Shown piece after piece: positions 1-8,038 of a stretch of DNA of 33,605 bases. The stretch lies in assembly GCA_026991575.1 (NCBI GenBank), contig JALXBF010000184.1, forward strand, positions 1 through 33,605. The letters are read 5' to 3'. A program made the translations under genes and the position numbers. The notes beneath the pieces were generated by a model, which was not told the DNA's origin, made no database searches, and saw nothing but the letters and a program-made list of their open reading frames with translations. Origin of the DNA: Planctomycetota bacterium. Its GTDB lineage: Bacteria; Planctomycetota; Planctomycetia; JALXBF01. Numbering within the stretch: the stretch's first letter is position 1; every line of letters begins with the position of its first letter.

Positions 1-2064
1 CGCAGGCGCGACGAACTGCCAACGGACCGGTTCGGACGTGTTCGTCGTGTCCAGATCGATCTTCCAACCATTCTTCGCTCGTTGGACCGACAGGTGCACC
101 TGTCCTAGTTGTCCCAGCGATAGCCGTCGGATGGTGACCGACTGCCAGTGCCGGGGCAACCGGGGAGCGAGTCGCACGCGGCGTCGGGGCAAGTCAGGAC
201 AAAACCCGAGGAATCCGTTGAAGAAGACATTCACCGGCAGGAGTTGGGAAAACATCTGATGCGGCACGGCCTCGGGCAACAGCTCAGCGCGGTCGCCACG
301 CAGCGCCTCTGGCATGTGCCCATTGGCTTCCGGCCGGAACATGAGCCTGCTAGCCGTAGCCCATACCTCGTACGGCCACGCTTCCCAACCGTGTTCAATG
401 GCGACGAGCATGGTTGCAGCAGTCCAGACCGGCCACACCGAGCCCATCTGATAGGAGTCCGGCGCGTAGCCCGGTGCGTCCGGTGGCCACGTGCGCACTC
501 CCCATCCACACCGGTACCTGCCCCGATCGAACCAGCGAAGGGTGGCCTTCAGCGCCACCGCGGGCCATGCCCCCAGCCAGCCGCTGACGAACACCTGAGG
601 GATAGGGCGGTCCACCACCGAGCCGTCTCGCCGAATGGCCCACCGGATTACGGAGCTATCTTTGGCGATGAACCGGCGGTAGACGAATGGTCGGAGCCGC
701 TCCAGTTCGCAGCGCGCCTCTGCGGCCAACCGAGCGTCCGATTGCCATTCGGCCAGCTCGGCCATGGCCGTCAGCGCCGCTAACCACATGCCGTTGGTGC
801 CACTGTCATAGCGGACATCGATTGTCGCTTCTGATGCTCCCCACTGACCCGGCCGAATCTCGAACAAGTTAGTCTCCCGGTTAAGCTGGCGTTGACACCA
901 GCGGAACGCGGCCACCACTGACGGCCACTGGCTCTGGATGAAGGCTCGGTCGCCAGTCGCACGGGCATAGAGCCAATGGCCAACGATGTAGTAGGGACCT
1001 GAGTCGGCGTGCATGTACGCGTAGCGGAATTCGTCGAAGTAGTTTGGCCAGTAGCGCAGCGACTGGGTCACTTCGTGTACCGGTTTGCCGTCAGCCCGCT
1101 GGTATTGCCTGAGCAAGCGGAAAGCGTGCTGTACGGGGCGGTCCAGGCCGAGCATCAGATAAGCGGCTGCAGCGAGCGTGGGTTCGTCGAAGAACCAGGC
1201 ATACCGTGGCCGGGTGGGACTTTGATCGCATGGCCCGTAGCCGGACACGAGGCCCCATCCGAGGTCGGGATTGTGGACCAGGAGGCGTTGGAGGCTGAGG
1301 CCGCTCCAGACCAGCGCCTTCTGAACCCACGGCTCCTGCTCGACGGCGACTTCCGGCAGCGTTTCCAGCTGCCGCGCGATCGCGCGGCGGCGTTGCTGCC
1401 AGAGGTGCGGCAGATGCTGGGGCTCAAGCGTCCGGACCTCGGCGCCGCCCAGCGCTAGCACCGCGGGGTGATCCGGGGCTGGAGGCTGGAGGGTGATCTG
1501 GAGGACGTCGTTGGTCTGCTGCCAGGTCGCTCGGCCCTGCAGGACCCGAGCCACGAGCACGGTGTCCGGCGGGCCGGTCACGCAGTAGCTGGTCTTTGCC
1601 TGTTCGAAACGTAGTGCGTCGCGGGGCGGTAGTGGGCGGTGCATTGGTGCAAGCACGACGCGCAGCGTGATGGTCACCGTGCCGGGGCCGTGGAACTCAA
1701 ACAACGTCGCACATGGCGAGCAGGCAGGCCAGATTCGCAGTGACGGTGTGCCGTCGCTGGCGGTGGCCGGCAGGATGGTCTGGTCCGACGGGCTGGTGTG
1801 AACCTGAAGGGGGAGTTCCTTGCCGTCGGTGGCAGCGGTCGTGATCCTGTAGTGGATCTTCTCGGCCAGCTTATGTGGCCAACGCCATAGTTGCAGGCCG
1901 GACTGTGGCGTGCCCCACATCGCCTGGTGGGGGCAGACCGCCTCAAGGAAGGACCGCGGCAGGTGGGGGGTGACCAAGCAGTATCGATGGCTGCCGTGGT
2001 TGGCGACCGGCCGTGTTGCCGGGAGCCAGCAGCTTAGCGCAGTCAGGAGGAATGGGATGAGCAT
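1..2064 (-). CDS. Glycogen-debranching-like (alpha/alpha)6 glycosidase, C-terminus cut by window edge
   Basis: An open frame of 688 codons runs from ATG at 2064-2062 to the left edge without a stop, so the C-terminus is missing. The start follows AGGA about 11 bases upstream and a hydrophobic stretch (residues 1-15, MLIPFLLTALSCWLP) that could be a weak signal peptide; it lacks the usual basic N-region. The first ~230 residues look like a beta-rich N-terminal domain. The remainder is helical, with aromatic-rich segments (GYGPCDQ, YAWFFDEPTLAA, YWPNYFDEF, HADSGPYY, GQWGASEATIDVRYDSG, YQMGSVWPVW) of the kind seen in amylo-alpha-1,6-glucosidase and related six-hairpin glycosidases. The substrate is not determined; a glycogen, trehalose-like or other alpha-glucoside is possible. 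It lies 73 bases downstream of csrA on the same strand, with a terminator-like hairpin between. Confidence 0.72.
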   Translation of the reverse strand, partial: MLIPFLLTALSCWLPATRPVANHGSHRYCLVTPHLPRSFLEAVCPHQAMWGTPQSGLQLWRWPHKLAEKIHYRITTAATDGKELPLQVHTSPSDQTILPATASDGTPSLRIWPACSPCATLFEFHGPGTVTITLRVVLAPMHRPLPPRDALRFEQAKTSYCVTGPPDTVLVARVLQGRATWQQTNDVLQITLQPPAPDHPAVLALGGAEVRTLEPQHLPHLWQQRRRAIARQLETLPEVAVEQEPWVQKALVWSGLSLQRLLVHNPDLGWGLVSGYGPCDQSPTRPRYAWFFDEPTLAAAAYLMLGLDRPVQHAFRLLRQYQRADGKPVHEVTQSLRYWPNYFDEFRYAYMHADSGPYYIVGHWLYARATGDRAFIQSQWPSVVAAFRWCQRQLNRETNLFEIRPGQWGASEATIDVRYDSGTNGMWLAALTAMAELAEWQSDARLAAEARCELERLRPFVYRRFIAKDSSVIRWAIRRDGSVVDRPIPQVFVSGWLGAWPAVALKATLRWFDRGRYRCGWGVRTWPPDAPGYAPDSYQMGSVWPVWTAATMLVAIEHGWEAWPYEVWATASRLMFRPEANGHMPEALRGDRAELLPEAVPHQMFSQLLPVNVFFNGFLGFCPDLPRRRVRLAPRLPRHWQSVTIRRLSLGQLGQVHLSVQRAKNGWKIDLDTTNTSEPVRWQFVAPA

Positions 2065-2088
2065 GCGGTCTGTTCCTGAGGGCGCAGC

Positions 2089-2113
2089 AAAAAGGCGGCC
2101 CACAGGCCGCCTT
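2089..2113 (-). terminator. Rho-independent terminator after csrA
   Basis: Read on the minus strand, a perfect 9-bp stem (AAGGCGGCC / GGCCGCCTT, 2105-2113 with 2092-2100) closes a 4-base loop and runs into a five-T tract (2093-2089). It lies 24 bases after the csrA stop and only 25 bases before the start of the glycosidase gene, so it would end or attenuate transcription between the two. Confidence 0.75.
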
Positions 2114-2136
2114 GCAGTGGCTGTTTGCTGGTGGTG

Positions 2137-2424
2137 TCAGTTGTCGGGGGAGTCGTCCGAGGCGGTCTGATCGCTGTCGGCTTGAGCCTCGGGGCCGGCT
2201 TCGGACGATGCCGCTTCAGCAGGCTGAGGCTGTTCCTCTTTCCTCCCGGGAATCTCGACCGGCTTGCCGTAGATCGCCTCGTAGACCTCTTCGCGGTGGA
2301 CAGGGATGTCGCGGGGGGCCGTGATGCCGAGCCGCACCTTGTCACCGCGGATATCAACGACCGTGATCTTGATGTTGTCGTTGATGACGATCGATTCGTT
2401 CCGTTTCCGTGAGAGCACTAACAT
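2137..2424 (-). CDS. csrA: Carbon storage regulator CsrA
   Basis: The 95-residue product starts [14 protein letters not shown] and contains the RNA-binding signature ([25 protein letters not shown] split over residues 28-52), which is diagnostic for CsrA/RsmA. CsrA dimers bind GGA motifs in mRNA leaders and control carbon metabolism and other traits. The core takes the first ~60 residues; the remaining ~35 form an acidic, Ala/Gln/Ser-rich tail that is likely disordered and longer than in E. coli CsrA (61 residues). The start has GAGGA about 10 bases upstream. A long structured leader and a promoter-like element precede it, and a terminator follows. GGA triplets overlap the ribosome-binding site, so autoregulation is plausible but inferred. 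Confidence 0.96.
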   Translation of the reverse strand: MLVLSRKRNESIVINDNIKITVVDIRGDKVRLGITAPRDIPVHREEVYEAIYGKPVEIPGRKEEQPQPAEAASSEAGPEAQADSDQTASDDSPDN

Positions 2425-2466
2425 GGCTGGCTCGTCCTCAACCTCGTGTGATGTACTTCCTCATGC

Positions 2467-2481
2467 TGCGCCTCAGGCGCA
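2467..2481 (-). promoter_or_regulatory. csrA: Small hairpin in the csrA leader close to the ribosome-binding site
   Basis: A perfect 6-bp stem (TGCGCC / GGCGCA) with a 3-base loop sits 43 bases upstream of the csrA start. GGA triplets lie directly downstream (GAGGAAG, GAGGAC), the last of them in the Shine-Dalgarno region. This arrangement resembles leaders in which CsrA represses its own translation; the role is inferred. Confidence 0.35.
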
Positions 2482-2582
2482 CACGCACGGCGTTCTGGTC
2501 AGGTCGAAACACTGAGAGCATCCAGACCGTGACACGTCCGTGGGTGGGCCTCCGCACCCCTCACCGCCAGGTCCTTCCTCAG

Positions 2583-2651
2583 CGACGAACAGCAACTACG
2601 TACCGTGGCGGTGTCGGGCGTGGCATCCGTTTCCTGCCGTGCTGTTCGTCG
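2583..2651 (-). promoter_or_regulatory. Long stem-loop in the csrA upstream region, inner loop with two GGA motifs
   Basis: A perfect 12-bp inverted repeat (CGACGAACAGCA at 2583-2594, TGCTGTTCGTCG at 2640-2651) encloses 45 bases. Inside, on the minus strand, 2638-2622 can form a small 4-bp hairpin (GGCA / TGCC) whose 9-base loop GGAAACGGA presents two GGA triplets, one in an AACGGATG context like the CsrA consensus. This could be part of the csrA 5' leader or of a separate small RNA. Confidence 0.4.
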
Positions 2652-2859
2652 GATTGCTTTCTGAAGTTTGATTCCGTCAGGAACCAGCCAAAATCTATCT
2701 GGTGCTGTTGTGCCCTCCGACGGTCTCGCCCAGGTGGGCCTCAGGCAACGCGGCTTCCCGCGCGACGCCAGCCGTCGCAGCGCCCTCAAACTCTCGGCAA
2801 CGTGGAGGTGCCGTAAGGGCGGAGCCTGTCGCAGGCTCAGGGCGTAACAACTCATTGAA

Positions 2860-2888
2860 ACTTTAACCGCCCGCCACCCTCCTGTCAA
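2860..2888 (-). promoter_or_regulatory. Sigma70-type promoter upstream of csrA
   Basis: On the minus strand, TTGACA (2888-2883) is followed after exactly 17 bases by TAAAGT (2865-2860). The -35 box is a perfect match and the -10 box matches 4 of 6. Transcription would start near 2853, giving csrA a leader of about 430 bases. Between 2425 and 3109 I see no convincing protein gene; the stretch holds this promoter and the hairpins described separately. Confidence 0.55.
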
Positions 2889-3109
2889 GCGGTTGGAACG
2901 CGGTTTGCACCGCGCCGCTCGCTACCAGCTGCAGGAGTGGTCGCGAGCGAACAGACGGTACGGACCACAATTCCTTCCCTAGTCTCTCCGCTGCCCAACC
3001 AGTGACACTTCTGCCTGCGGCTGGCCGCCCGTCCACCCGGAACTCACGATCCGGCAATCCGTTCTAACCGCCAGCCCGTAAAACGCCACGCGCACCGCGA
3101 TGGTGCCGG

Positions 3110-3115
3110 TACAAT
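3110..3115 (+). promoter_or_regulatory. -10 box for tRNA-Arg
   Basis: TACAAT lies 14 bases before the tRNA 5' end, at the right distance for a promoter with a short leader. No good -35 box is visible at 16-18 bases upstream. Confidence 0.4.
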
Positions 3116-3129
3116 CAAGGAGTCGATAT

Positions 3130-3203
3130 GCCCCGGTAGCTCAGCTGGACAGAGCGGCGGTTTCCTAAACCGCAGGTCGCAGGTTCGAGTCCTGCCCGGG
3201 GTG
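3130..3203 (+). tRNA. tRNA-Arg (anticodon CCU)
   Basis: The 74-base sequence folds as a standard cloverleaf. The acceptor stem is GCCCCGG / CCGGGGT with a terminal G-U pair and discriminator G. The D-arm is GCTC...GAGC. The anticodon stem is GCGGT / ACCGC with loop TTCCTAA, which places CCT at positions 34-36. The T-arm is GCAGG TTCGAGT CCTGC. It reads AGG codons. CCA is not encoded. The 217 bases from here to the next gene (3204-3420) show nothing I can support. Confidence 0.96.
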
Positions 3204-3420
3204 CTTCGGCAGCGGGCCAGGGCACGCATGTGCACTGGCACGCCGGCGAGAGACGGTGTGGCGGCACTGAGGGGGGCGAGACCAACCGATGTCTTGGTAG
3301 CCTTCTCGACGTCCATCCGGGAAAGAGGGGCTCGCACCGACCGGCACACTGAGCCAGCCCATCGCATGGCATGATCGTTCAGGGAGCAGGGACACACTGT
3401 CCAGGCGGCTAACGGCGAAC

Positions 3421-4311
3421 CTACTTCCACGCGACCACTCCGTGCGCGCGGCCGTCGACACGGATCCGCCGGAATCCGGCCTCCTGCAGGCGTCGAACCA
3501 CGCCGCGGACAACACGGCGGCCATGCTGGCTGTGTGGATCGCCTGTGTAGTGGAACAGTCGGCCGCCGCGCCTCAGTACCCTGAACAGCTCGCGGTAGAA
3601 CCTCTCGCCGTATAGCTCACCGGCAAGTTCCACACTCGGGGGATCGTGCATGATCCGCTCAAAGGACTCGTCCGGCACGCTGCTGATCCATTCGGCGACA
3701 TCGCCGACTACCTGTTCGATCCTCGGGTCGTGGAACAGCTCAAGGCTCCAGGGGTTCAGCGCCGCCAGTTCCAGGACCGTTGGGTCTAACTCAACCGTTA
3801 TCACCTTCTCTGCGTGCCGGGCCGCCCGGATCGCGCTGTAGCCCAGCCCGGTGCACGTGTCCAGAACTGTTCCGCGGATCGGCCGCAGCGTGCGCAGCTT
3901 CGCTGCCGTGTCTGCCCATGGTTCGATGTTCTTGATCCGATGCATCGGAAAGCCGGCAAGCAGGAGGGTGGGGGCTCCGGAGGTTGCCATCAGGCTGCAG
4001 TAGCGGCCAAGCGCTTCGGAGTATGCGGCAATCGCCTGGAGCTGTCGGCCGTCCCACGTGAAGCAGCCGTGCTCTGAGCGGCCAGCCTCCGCGATCACGG
4101 ACCACGGAACCAATGCCGCAGTTCGCAATCGCTCGATTCCCGCTGCCACCGCGCGGGCGGGCTCGGCGGTGCGGTTCAGGTCGAAGCTGGTTGTGAACTC
4201 GACGCCGTCACGACCGCGGTGCCCAAGCCAGTGGCGCGCGGTTGGTCCGGAGAGCCAGAGTCTGGCCAAGACGAGGGGCAAGAGCGAGTCTGGATAGGGC
4301 ACGCTCTTCAT
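3421..4311 (-). CDS. COG2521-like SAM-dependent methyltransferase
   Basis: The 296-residue product carries a Rossmann methyltransferase core: motif I VLDTCTGLGYSA, an acidic strand end VELDPTVLELAALNP, then MHDPPSVELAGELYG, FYRELFRVLRRGGRLFHYTGDP and a C-terminal RGVVRRLQEAGF. The DPPS...AGELY...LFHYTG pattern recalls COG2521, a methyltransferase group known mainly from archaea. The substrate is unknown. I place the start at ATG 4311 because it forms an ATGA overlap with the stop of the heptosyltransferase gene; a longer frame extends to 4398 but would run inside that gene. The overlap implies translational coupling with the LPS core genes, so a glycan or lipid substrate is possible, though this rests on context only. 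Confidence 0.85.
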   Translation of the reverse strand: MKSVPYPDSLLPLVLARLWLSGPTARHWLGHRGRDGVEFTTSFDLNRTAEPARAVAAGIERLRTAALVPWSVIAEAGRSEHGCFTWDGRQLQAIAAYSEALGRYCSLMATSGAPTLLLAGFPMHRIKNIEPWADTAAKLRTLRPIRGTVLDTCTGLGYSAIRAARHAEKVITVELDPTVLELAALNPWSLELFHDPRIEQVVGDVAEWISSVPDESFERIMHDPPSVELAGELYGERFYRELFRVLRRGGRLFHYTGDPHSQHGRRVVRGVVRRLQEAGFRRIRVDGRAHGVVAWK

Positions 4312-5357
4312 GCCGTTCGACGGATCGCGGTGTTGGCAGCTTCCAGCAGCGCCAGCGCAGCGGCAGTTACCCGCTCTACGGTGATCGTAGCGTGGCAACT
4401 GAGATGGCTACATTGCTTGCGATAGCTTGCCACGCACGGCACCGTTGCTTGCACGGGCCTTACCGGAGCTCCCCTCGGCAGCGCGCGACGCGGTGACGTG
4501 CAGGTGAAGAGCACCACGGTTGGGCAGCCGGCTGCTGCCGCCAGGTGTGTCGGACCCGAATCATTTCCGATGAACAGCCTGGCGCGACGCACGAGCTCGG
4601 TCAGCGCCAGCAAGTCGGTTTGGCCCGTCAGATCCACGAGCGGCTTGGCCCCTGTGGCAGCCCGGATGCGTTCTGCCAGGGGGACATCCGACGCTGAGCC
4701 AACCAGAACAAACGGACCCACCCCGCGGTGTGCCAGACGGTCGATCAGCCCGGCGTACTGTTCAGGTGGCCACCGCTTTGTCGGCCAGCGGGCCCCGGGG
4801 GCAACCACCACCGGGGCGGTGCCGAGCCGCTCTAGCAGAGTCTCAGCCCAGGCGGTTGCTCTGGCTTCCGTCGGCAACGGGAACCGCGGGGAGCTCACCG
4901 GGCAGCCTGTGACGCGACGGGCTACGGCCAGGTAGCGGTCGACGGCGTGGGGAGTGGTCTTCGAAATCGGCACCACCTCGTTGTAGGCGAGCCGGGCTGC
5001 TTCGCGAGCGTCCGACATGCCGACGCGCAGGGCGGCCCCACTCAGGAGAGTGAACCACGCGCTACGTGCCAGTCCCTGCAGGTCGATGGCCAACTCGGCG
5101 CGAAAGGCGGCCAGTTCACGGGCCAGCCGCGTCTGATCGACCACCAGCGACCAGCTTCCGCCGGGATGTCTCCGGTAGGGAAACACGTGATCAAGTAGCG
5201 GGTGAGCCGTGAGGAAATCGGCATAGGCATCGGCTGCCAGCCAGCCGATCTGCGCCGATGGGAACGCGTCGCGAAGAGCCGCGAGGACCGGCAGGGCCTG
5301 GACAATGTCGCCCAGGGAGCTTGGCTTGATGATCAAGATACGCCGGGGTGATCTCAT
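4308..5357 (-). CDS. GT9 family LPS heptosyltransferase
   Basis: The 349-residue protein has the GT9 layout of two Rossmann domains. The N-terminus reads IIKPSSLGDIVQALPVLAAL, with the conserved SLGD loop. The C-terminal half has GARWPTKRWPPEQYAGL and FIGNDSGPTHLAAAAGCPTV, the nucleotide-sugar binding signature of WaaC/WaaF/WaaQ. It should transfer a heptose or similar sugar to the LPS inner core at the cytoplasmic face of the inner membrane. It is coupled by ATGA overlaps to kdsB upstream (5354-5357) and to the methyltransferase downstream (4308-4311). Which core position it acts on (I, II or III) cannot be told from the sequence. Confidence 0.93.
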   Translation of the reverse strand: MRSPRRILIIKPSSLGDIVQALPVLAALRDAFPSAQIGWLAADAYADFLTAHPLLDHVFPYRRHPGGSWSLVVDQTRLARELAAFRAELAIDLQGLARSAWFTLLSGAALRVGMSDAREAARLAYNEVVPISKTTPHAVDRYLAVARRVTGCPVSSPRFPLPTEARATAWAETLLERLGTAPVVVAPGARWPTKRWPPEQYAGLIDRLAHRGVGPFVLVGSASDVPLAERIRAATGAKPLVDLTGQTDLLALTELVRRARLFIGNDSGPTHLAAAAGCPTVVLFTCTSPRRALPRGAPVRPVQATVPCVASYRKQCSHLSCHATITVERVTAAALALLEAANTAIRRTA

Positions 5358-6106
5358 GCAGCCTGCTCCCGGCGGATTCGACCCGCGAGTAGCTGCTCGG
5401 CTCGCTGAAGATCCCGTTCGGTGTCGACCCCCAGCGTGTCGGAAGGAGCATCGAGCAGTCGGATTGCCACGCCGTGTTCGAGCAGACGGAGTTGCTCGAG
5501 CTTTTCGATCTGTTCAAGCCGACCCGGGGGGAGTCGATGGAAGAGCGCGAGGGCTTCAAAGCGGTACGCGTAGAAACCGAGATGCTTGAACCACACCCCG
5601 TCTGCTTCGCCATCCCGATCGTGCGGAATCGGCGCCCGCGAGAAGTAGAGCGCTCGACCATAGCGATCGGTGACCACTTTGACGACATTCGGATCGGCTG
5701 CCTCGTCACGGCTCAACGGATAGCGCAGCGTGGTAACCTGCTCGCTCGAGCCGTGCAACAGGGGCTGGAGCATGCGGGTGATGTGTTCGGCCGTTACCAG
5801 CGGTTCGTCCCCCTGAACATTGACGACGATCTCGGGCTGGTAGCGGCGGGCGAGCTCCCAGGCCCGGTCCGTGCCCGAGCGATGCTCCGGGCTGGTCAGT
5901 TCCGCAGGCACGTCGTACGCCGCGCACGCTGCACGCACCTCGTCGCTGTCCGTGGCAACCAGGACCGAGTCGAACAGCTCGCAGCGGCAAACTGCCCGGT
6001 AAACCCATACGACCAACGGCACGCCCAGCAGGGGCCGGAGCACCTTGCGCGGCAATCGCCGGCTTGCCAGACGGGCCGGAATGACGCCTAGTACCCTGAG
6101 AGCCAT
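5354..6106 (-). CDS. kdsB: 3-deoxy-manno-octulosonate cytidylyltransferase (CMP-KDO synthetase)
   Basis: The 250-residue protein activates KDO with CTP to give CMP-KDO for lipid A-core assembly in the cytoplasm. It shows the N-terminal nucleotide-binding segment VIPARLASRRLPRKVL, the metal-site strand NVQGDEPLV, ATDSDEV, the GFYAYR segment and the LEQIEKLEQLRLLEHG dimer helix, then DTERDL near the C-terminus. Length matches E. coli KdsB (248). The start at 6106 is preceded by AGGAG at a good distance; ten residues more could be read in frame but have no better site. It leads the operon kdsB-GT9-methyltransferase, each pair joined by an ATGA overlap. Confidence 0.96.
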   Translation of the reverse strand: MALRVLGVIPARLASRRLPRKVLRPLLGVPLVVWVYRAVCRCELFDSVLVATDSDEVRAACAAYDVPAELTSPEHRSGTDRAWELARRYQPEIVVNVQGDEPLVTAEHITRMLQPLLHGSSEQVTTLRYPLSRDEAADPNVVKVVTDRYGRALYFSRAPIPHDRDGEADGVWFKHLGFYAYRFEALALFHRLPPGRLEQIEKLEQLRLLEHGVAIRLLDAPSDTLGVDTERDLQRAEQLLAGRIRREQAA

Positions 6107-6353
6107 CGACCTTCTCCTGAAACGGGCACCTTCCACCGCTACGACCTACCAAACCGCCCGCCTGGGTACAACGCCAGTCGGCTGCCCGGTGCCAGTGGCG
6201 CCTCTCATCGGCCGGTCGCCTTCACGCCCGATCGTCTTTGATCGGCCGATTCGCGTGATTCAGACCGGTCACACGAGCGGCCATGCGTCTTGGTAGCAGC
6301 GTGGGCCGGCCGAGCAGGCCGGTGGCGGTCGGAGCTGCGCCCAGAAAGCACAG

Positions 6354-6380
6354 ACCCCACAGCAGCCCGTGCTGTGGGGT
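6354..6380. terminator. Perfect 11-bp hairpin downstream of apt
   Basis: ACCCCACAGCA (6354-6364) pairs fully with TGCTGTGGGGT (6370-6380) around a 5-base loop. It lies 34 bases after the apt stop, in minus-strand order, and within the 307-base gap before kdsB (6107-6413). The following T-run is poor, so termination is probable rather than certain. The rest of this gap shows no clear promoter. Confidence 0.55.
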
Positions 6381-6413
6381 GTGTCACAGAAGTTGGTGGG
6401 GGCTCAGTAAGGG

Positions 6414-7073
6414 CTACTCGTGGAGCGTTAGCACGGAGTGGATCTCGTATGGCTTGAGCCGGTTGCGGCCGTGGAGGTACGCGAGCTCCAATAGGAACAC
6501 GCATGCTACGATCTGGCCACCGGCCTGTTCCACGAGCCGGCAGCATGCTTCCATGGTCCCGCCCGTGGCCAGGACGTCGTCGACCAGCAGGATGCGGTGG
6601 CCGGCAACGATGGCATCGCGGTGCATTTCGACGGTGTTGGTGCCGTACTCAAGCTCGTAGCTGTAGGAGTGCGTCTCGTACGGCAGCTTGCCCGGTTTGC
6701 GGATCGGCACGAAGCCGGCGCGTAGCTCTAGTGCCAGCGGGGCGGCGAAGACGAAGCCGCGTGCCTCGGCCGCTGCGACCAGATCGATCGGGCGATCGCG
6801 ATAAGGCTCGGCCATGTACCGCACGGCTGCCCGGAACGCGTCCGGTGACGCCAGCAGGGGCGTAATGTCCCGAAACAGGATTCCCGGTTTCGGAAAGTCG
6901 GGCACGTCGCGGATCAGTGTCCTAAGGTCCTCACGGGATAGAAGCTTCTGTTCCATGGGCCGCTTCATCGAGCGCATGGCTGCCAGGTACCACGGGAAGT
7001 TCGGGGTGAAGACCTCGGTGAAGCCTCTCCCATGAGGACACTTATACCGAACTTTCGTCTTTTTTGCCAGCAT
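6414..7073 (-). CDS. apt: Adenine phosphoribosyltransferase with N-terminal extension
   Basis: This enzyme salvages adenine to AMP using PRPP. The core has IRDVPDFPKPGILFRDITPLL, AAAEARGFVF, the flexible loop region PIRKPGKLPYET and the PRPP-binding signature ILLVDDVLATGG, followed by T. A usual APT of about 175 residues would begin at the ATG at 6956 (MEQKLLSREDLRTL), but that ATG has no ribosome-binding site. The in-frame ATG at 7073 has a strong GGAGGAAG six bases upstream, giving 219 residues with a 39-residue basic N-terminal extension (MLAKKTKVRYKCPHGRGF and on). I chose 7073 on that ground. The gene follows the sigma factor gene by 73 bases on the same strand. Confidence 0.9.
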   Translation of the reverse strand: MLAKKTKVRYKCPHGRGFTEVFTPNFPWYLAAMRSMKRPMEQKLLSREDLRTLIRDVPDFPKPGILFRDITPLLASPDAFRAAVRYMAEPYRDRPIDLVAAAEARGFVFAAPLALELRAGFVPIRKPGKLPYETHSYSYELEYGTNTVEMHRDAIVAGHRILLVDDVLATGGTMEACCRLVEQAGGQIVACVFLLELAYLHGRNRLKPYEIHSVLTLHE

Positions 7074-7146
7074 GGTCTTCCTCCGCAGAGCCTCCGGGAC
7101 CTCCGTGACGTGGGTTACATCCTGAGTGGAAACGGGGTGTGACTGG

Positions 7147-8025
7147 TTAGTCGTTGTCGACCAGGCCAAGCTTGCGCGCAATCTTTTGCAGCGCTTCGTG
7201 TTCGATCTGGCGCACACGCTCGCGGGTCAGACCGAGCATCTGGCCGATCTCTTTCAACGTGCGTGGTTCTTCGTTGCCCAGCCCGTAGCGCATGCGGATG
7301 ATGGCAGCTTCGCGCTCGTCAAGCTGATCCAGCAGCGCCAGGGCCTTTTCGAGCACGTCTGCTTCGGCCAGCAGCTCATCGGGGCTGCGGGATCGTTCGT
7401 CGGTGAGTACCTCGCCGAGCGTGAAGCCATCGTCTTCGGTCTGCTCGCTCTGCGAGATCGCATCATAGACTTCCATGGCACGGCGGACGATTTCGAGCTT
7501 CTTCTTCGAGATGCCCAGGTGGCGTGCGATCTCTTCCTGCGTGGGCGTCCGATGCAGCGCCTCGGCCAGTTCGGCCTCGGCCCGTCGCCACTTGCTGAGC
7601 AGCTCCACCATGTACGCAGGAATCCGGATCGATTTCGCCGAGTTGATCAGCGCGCGTTTGATCGACTGGCGGATCCAGTAGCTGGCGTACGTCGAGAAGC
7701 GGGTGTTCATGTCCGGGTCGAACCCCTCGACGGCACGCAACAGCCCGAGGTTGCCCTCCTCGATCAGATCCTGCAGGGGCAACCCCTTGCCGGCGTAGTT
7801 CCGTGCGATGTTGACTACCAGCCGGAGATTGGCTCGGATCATGCGGTCGCGCGCCTCCGGATCACCCTGCGCAATTCGGCGCGCGAGTTCCTTTTCTTCG
7901 TCGGCACTTAACAAGGGGGTTTCGTTGATCTCACGGAGATACGCCTCTAGCGGACCACGCGGCCCGCGCCGCCGACGCCTCCGCCGCCGACGCGAACCCC
8001 GCTTCGTTGCTCGAACGCTGGGCAT
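7147..8025 (-). CDS. SigA/RpoD-family sigma factor lacking region 1.1
   Basis: The 292-residue protein has sigma70 regions in order: 1.2 (YLREINETPLLSADEEKEL), 2.1-2.4 (RANLRLVVNIARNYAGKGL, then QDLIEEGNLGLLRAVEGFDP, FSTYASYWIRQSIKRAL), region 3 (RTPTQEEIARHLGIS) and 4.2 helix-turn-helix (TLKEIGQMLGLTRERVRQIE). It would direct core RNA polymerase to -10/-35 promoters. The short N-terminus holds a run of nine arginines instead of region 1.1, which fits a group 2-like or planctomycete SigA form. Start ATG 8025 is weakly supported by AGAGG; a GTG at 8109 in frame would add 28 residues. The apt gene follows in the same direction. The 264 bases upstream hold only a possible leader ORF. Confidence 0.95.
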   Translation of the reverse strand: MPSVRATKRGSRRRRRRRRRGPRGPLEAYLREINETPLLSADEEKELARRIAQGDPEARDRMIRANLRLVVNIARNYAGKGLPLQDLIEEGNLGLLRAVEGFDPDMNTRFSTYASYWIRQSIKRALINSAKSIRIPAYMVELLSKWRRAEAELAEALHRTPTQEEIARHLGISKKKLEIVRRAMEVYDAISQSEQTEDDGFTLGEVLTDERSRSPDELLAEADVLEKALALLDQLDEREAAIIRMRYGLGNEEPRTLKEIGQMLGLTRERVRQIEHEALQKIARKLGLVDND

Positions 8026-8038
8026 AGCGGCCTCTGCA

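Noticed and set aside
2499-2855. 118-codon minus-strand frame starting at the predicted csrA-upstream start site
   Set aside because: It would be leaderless, has no recognisable fold, and its region is better explained as leader RNA.
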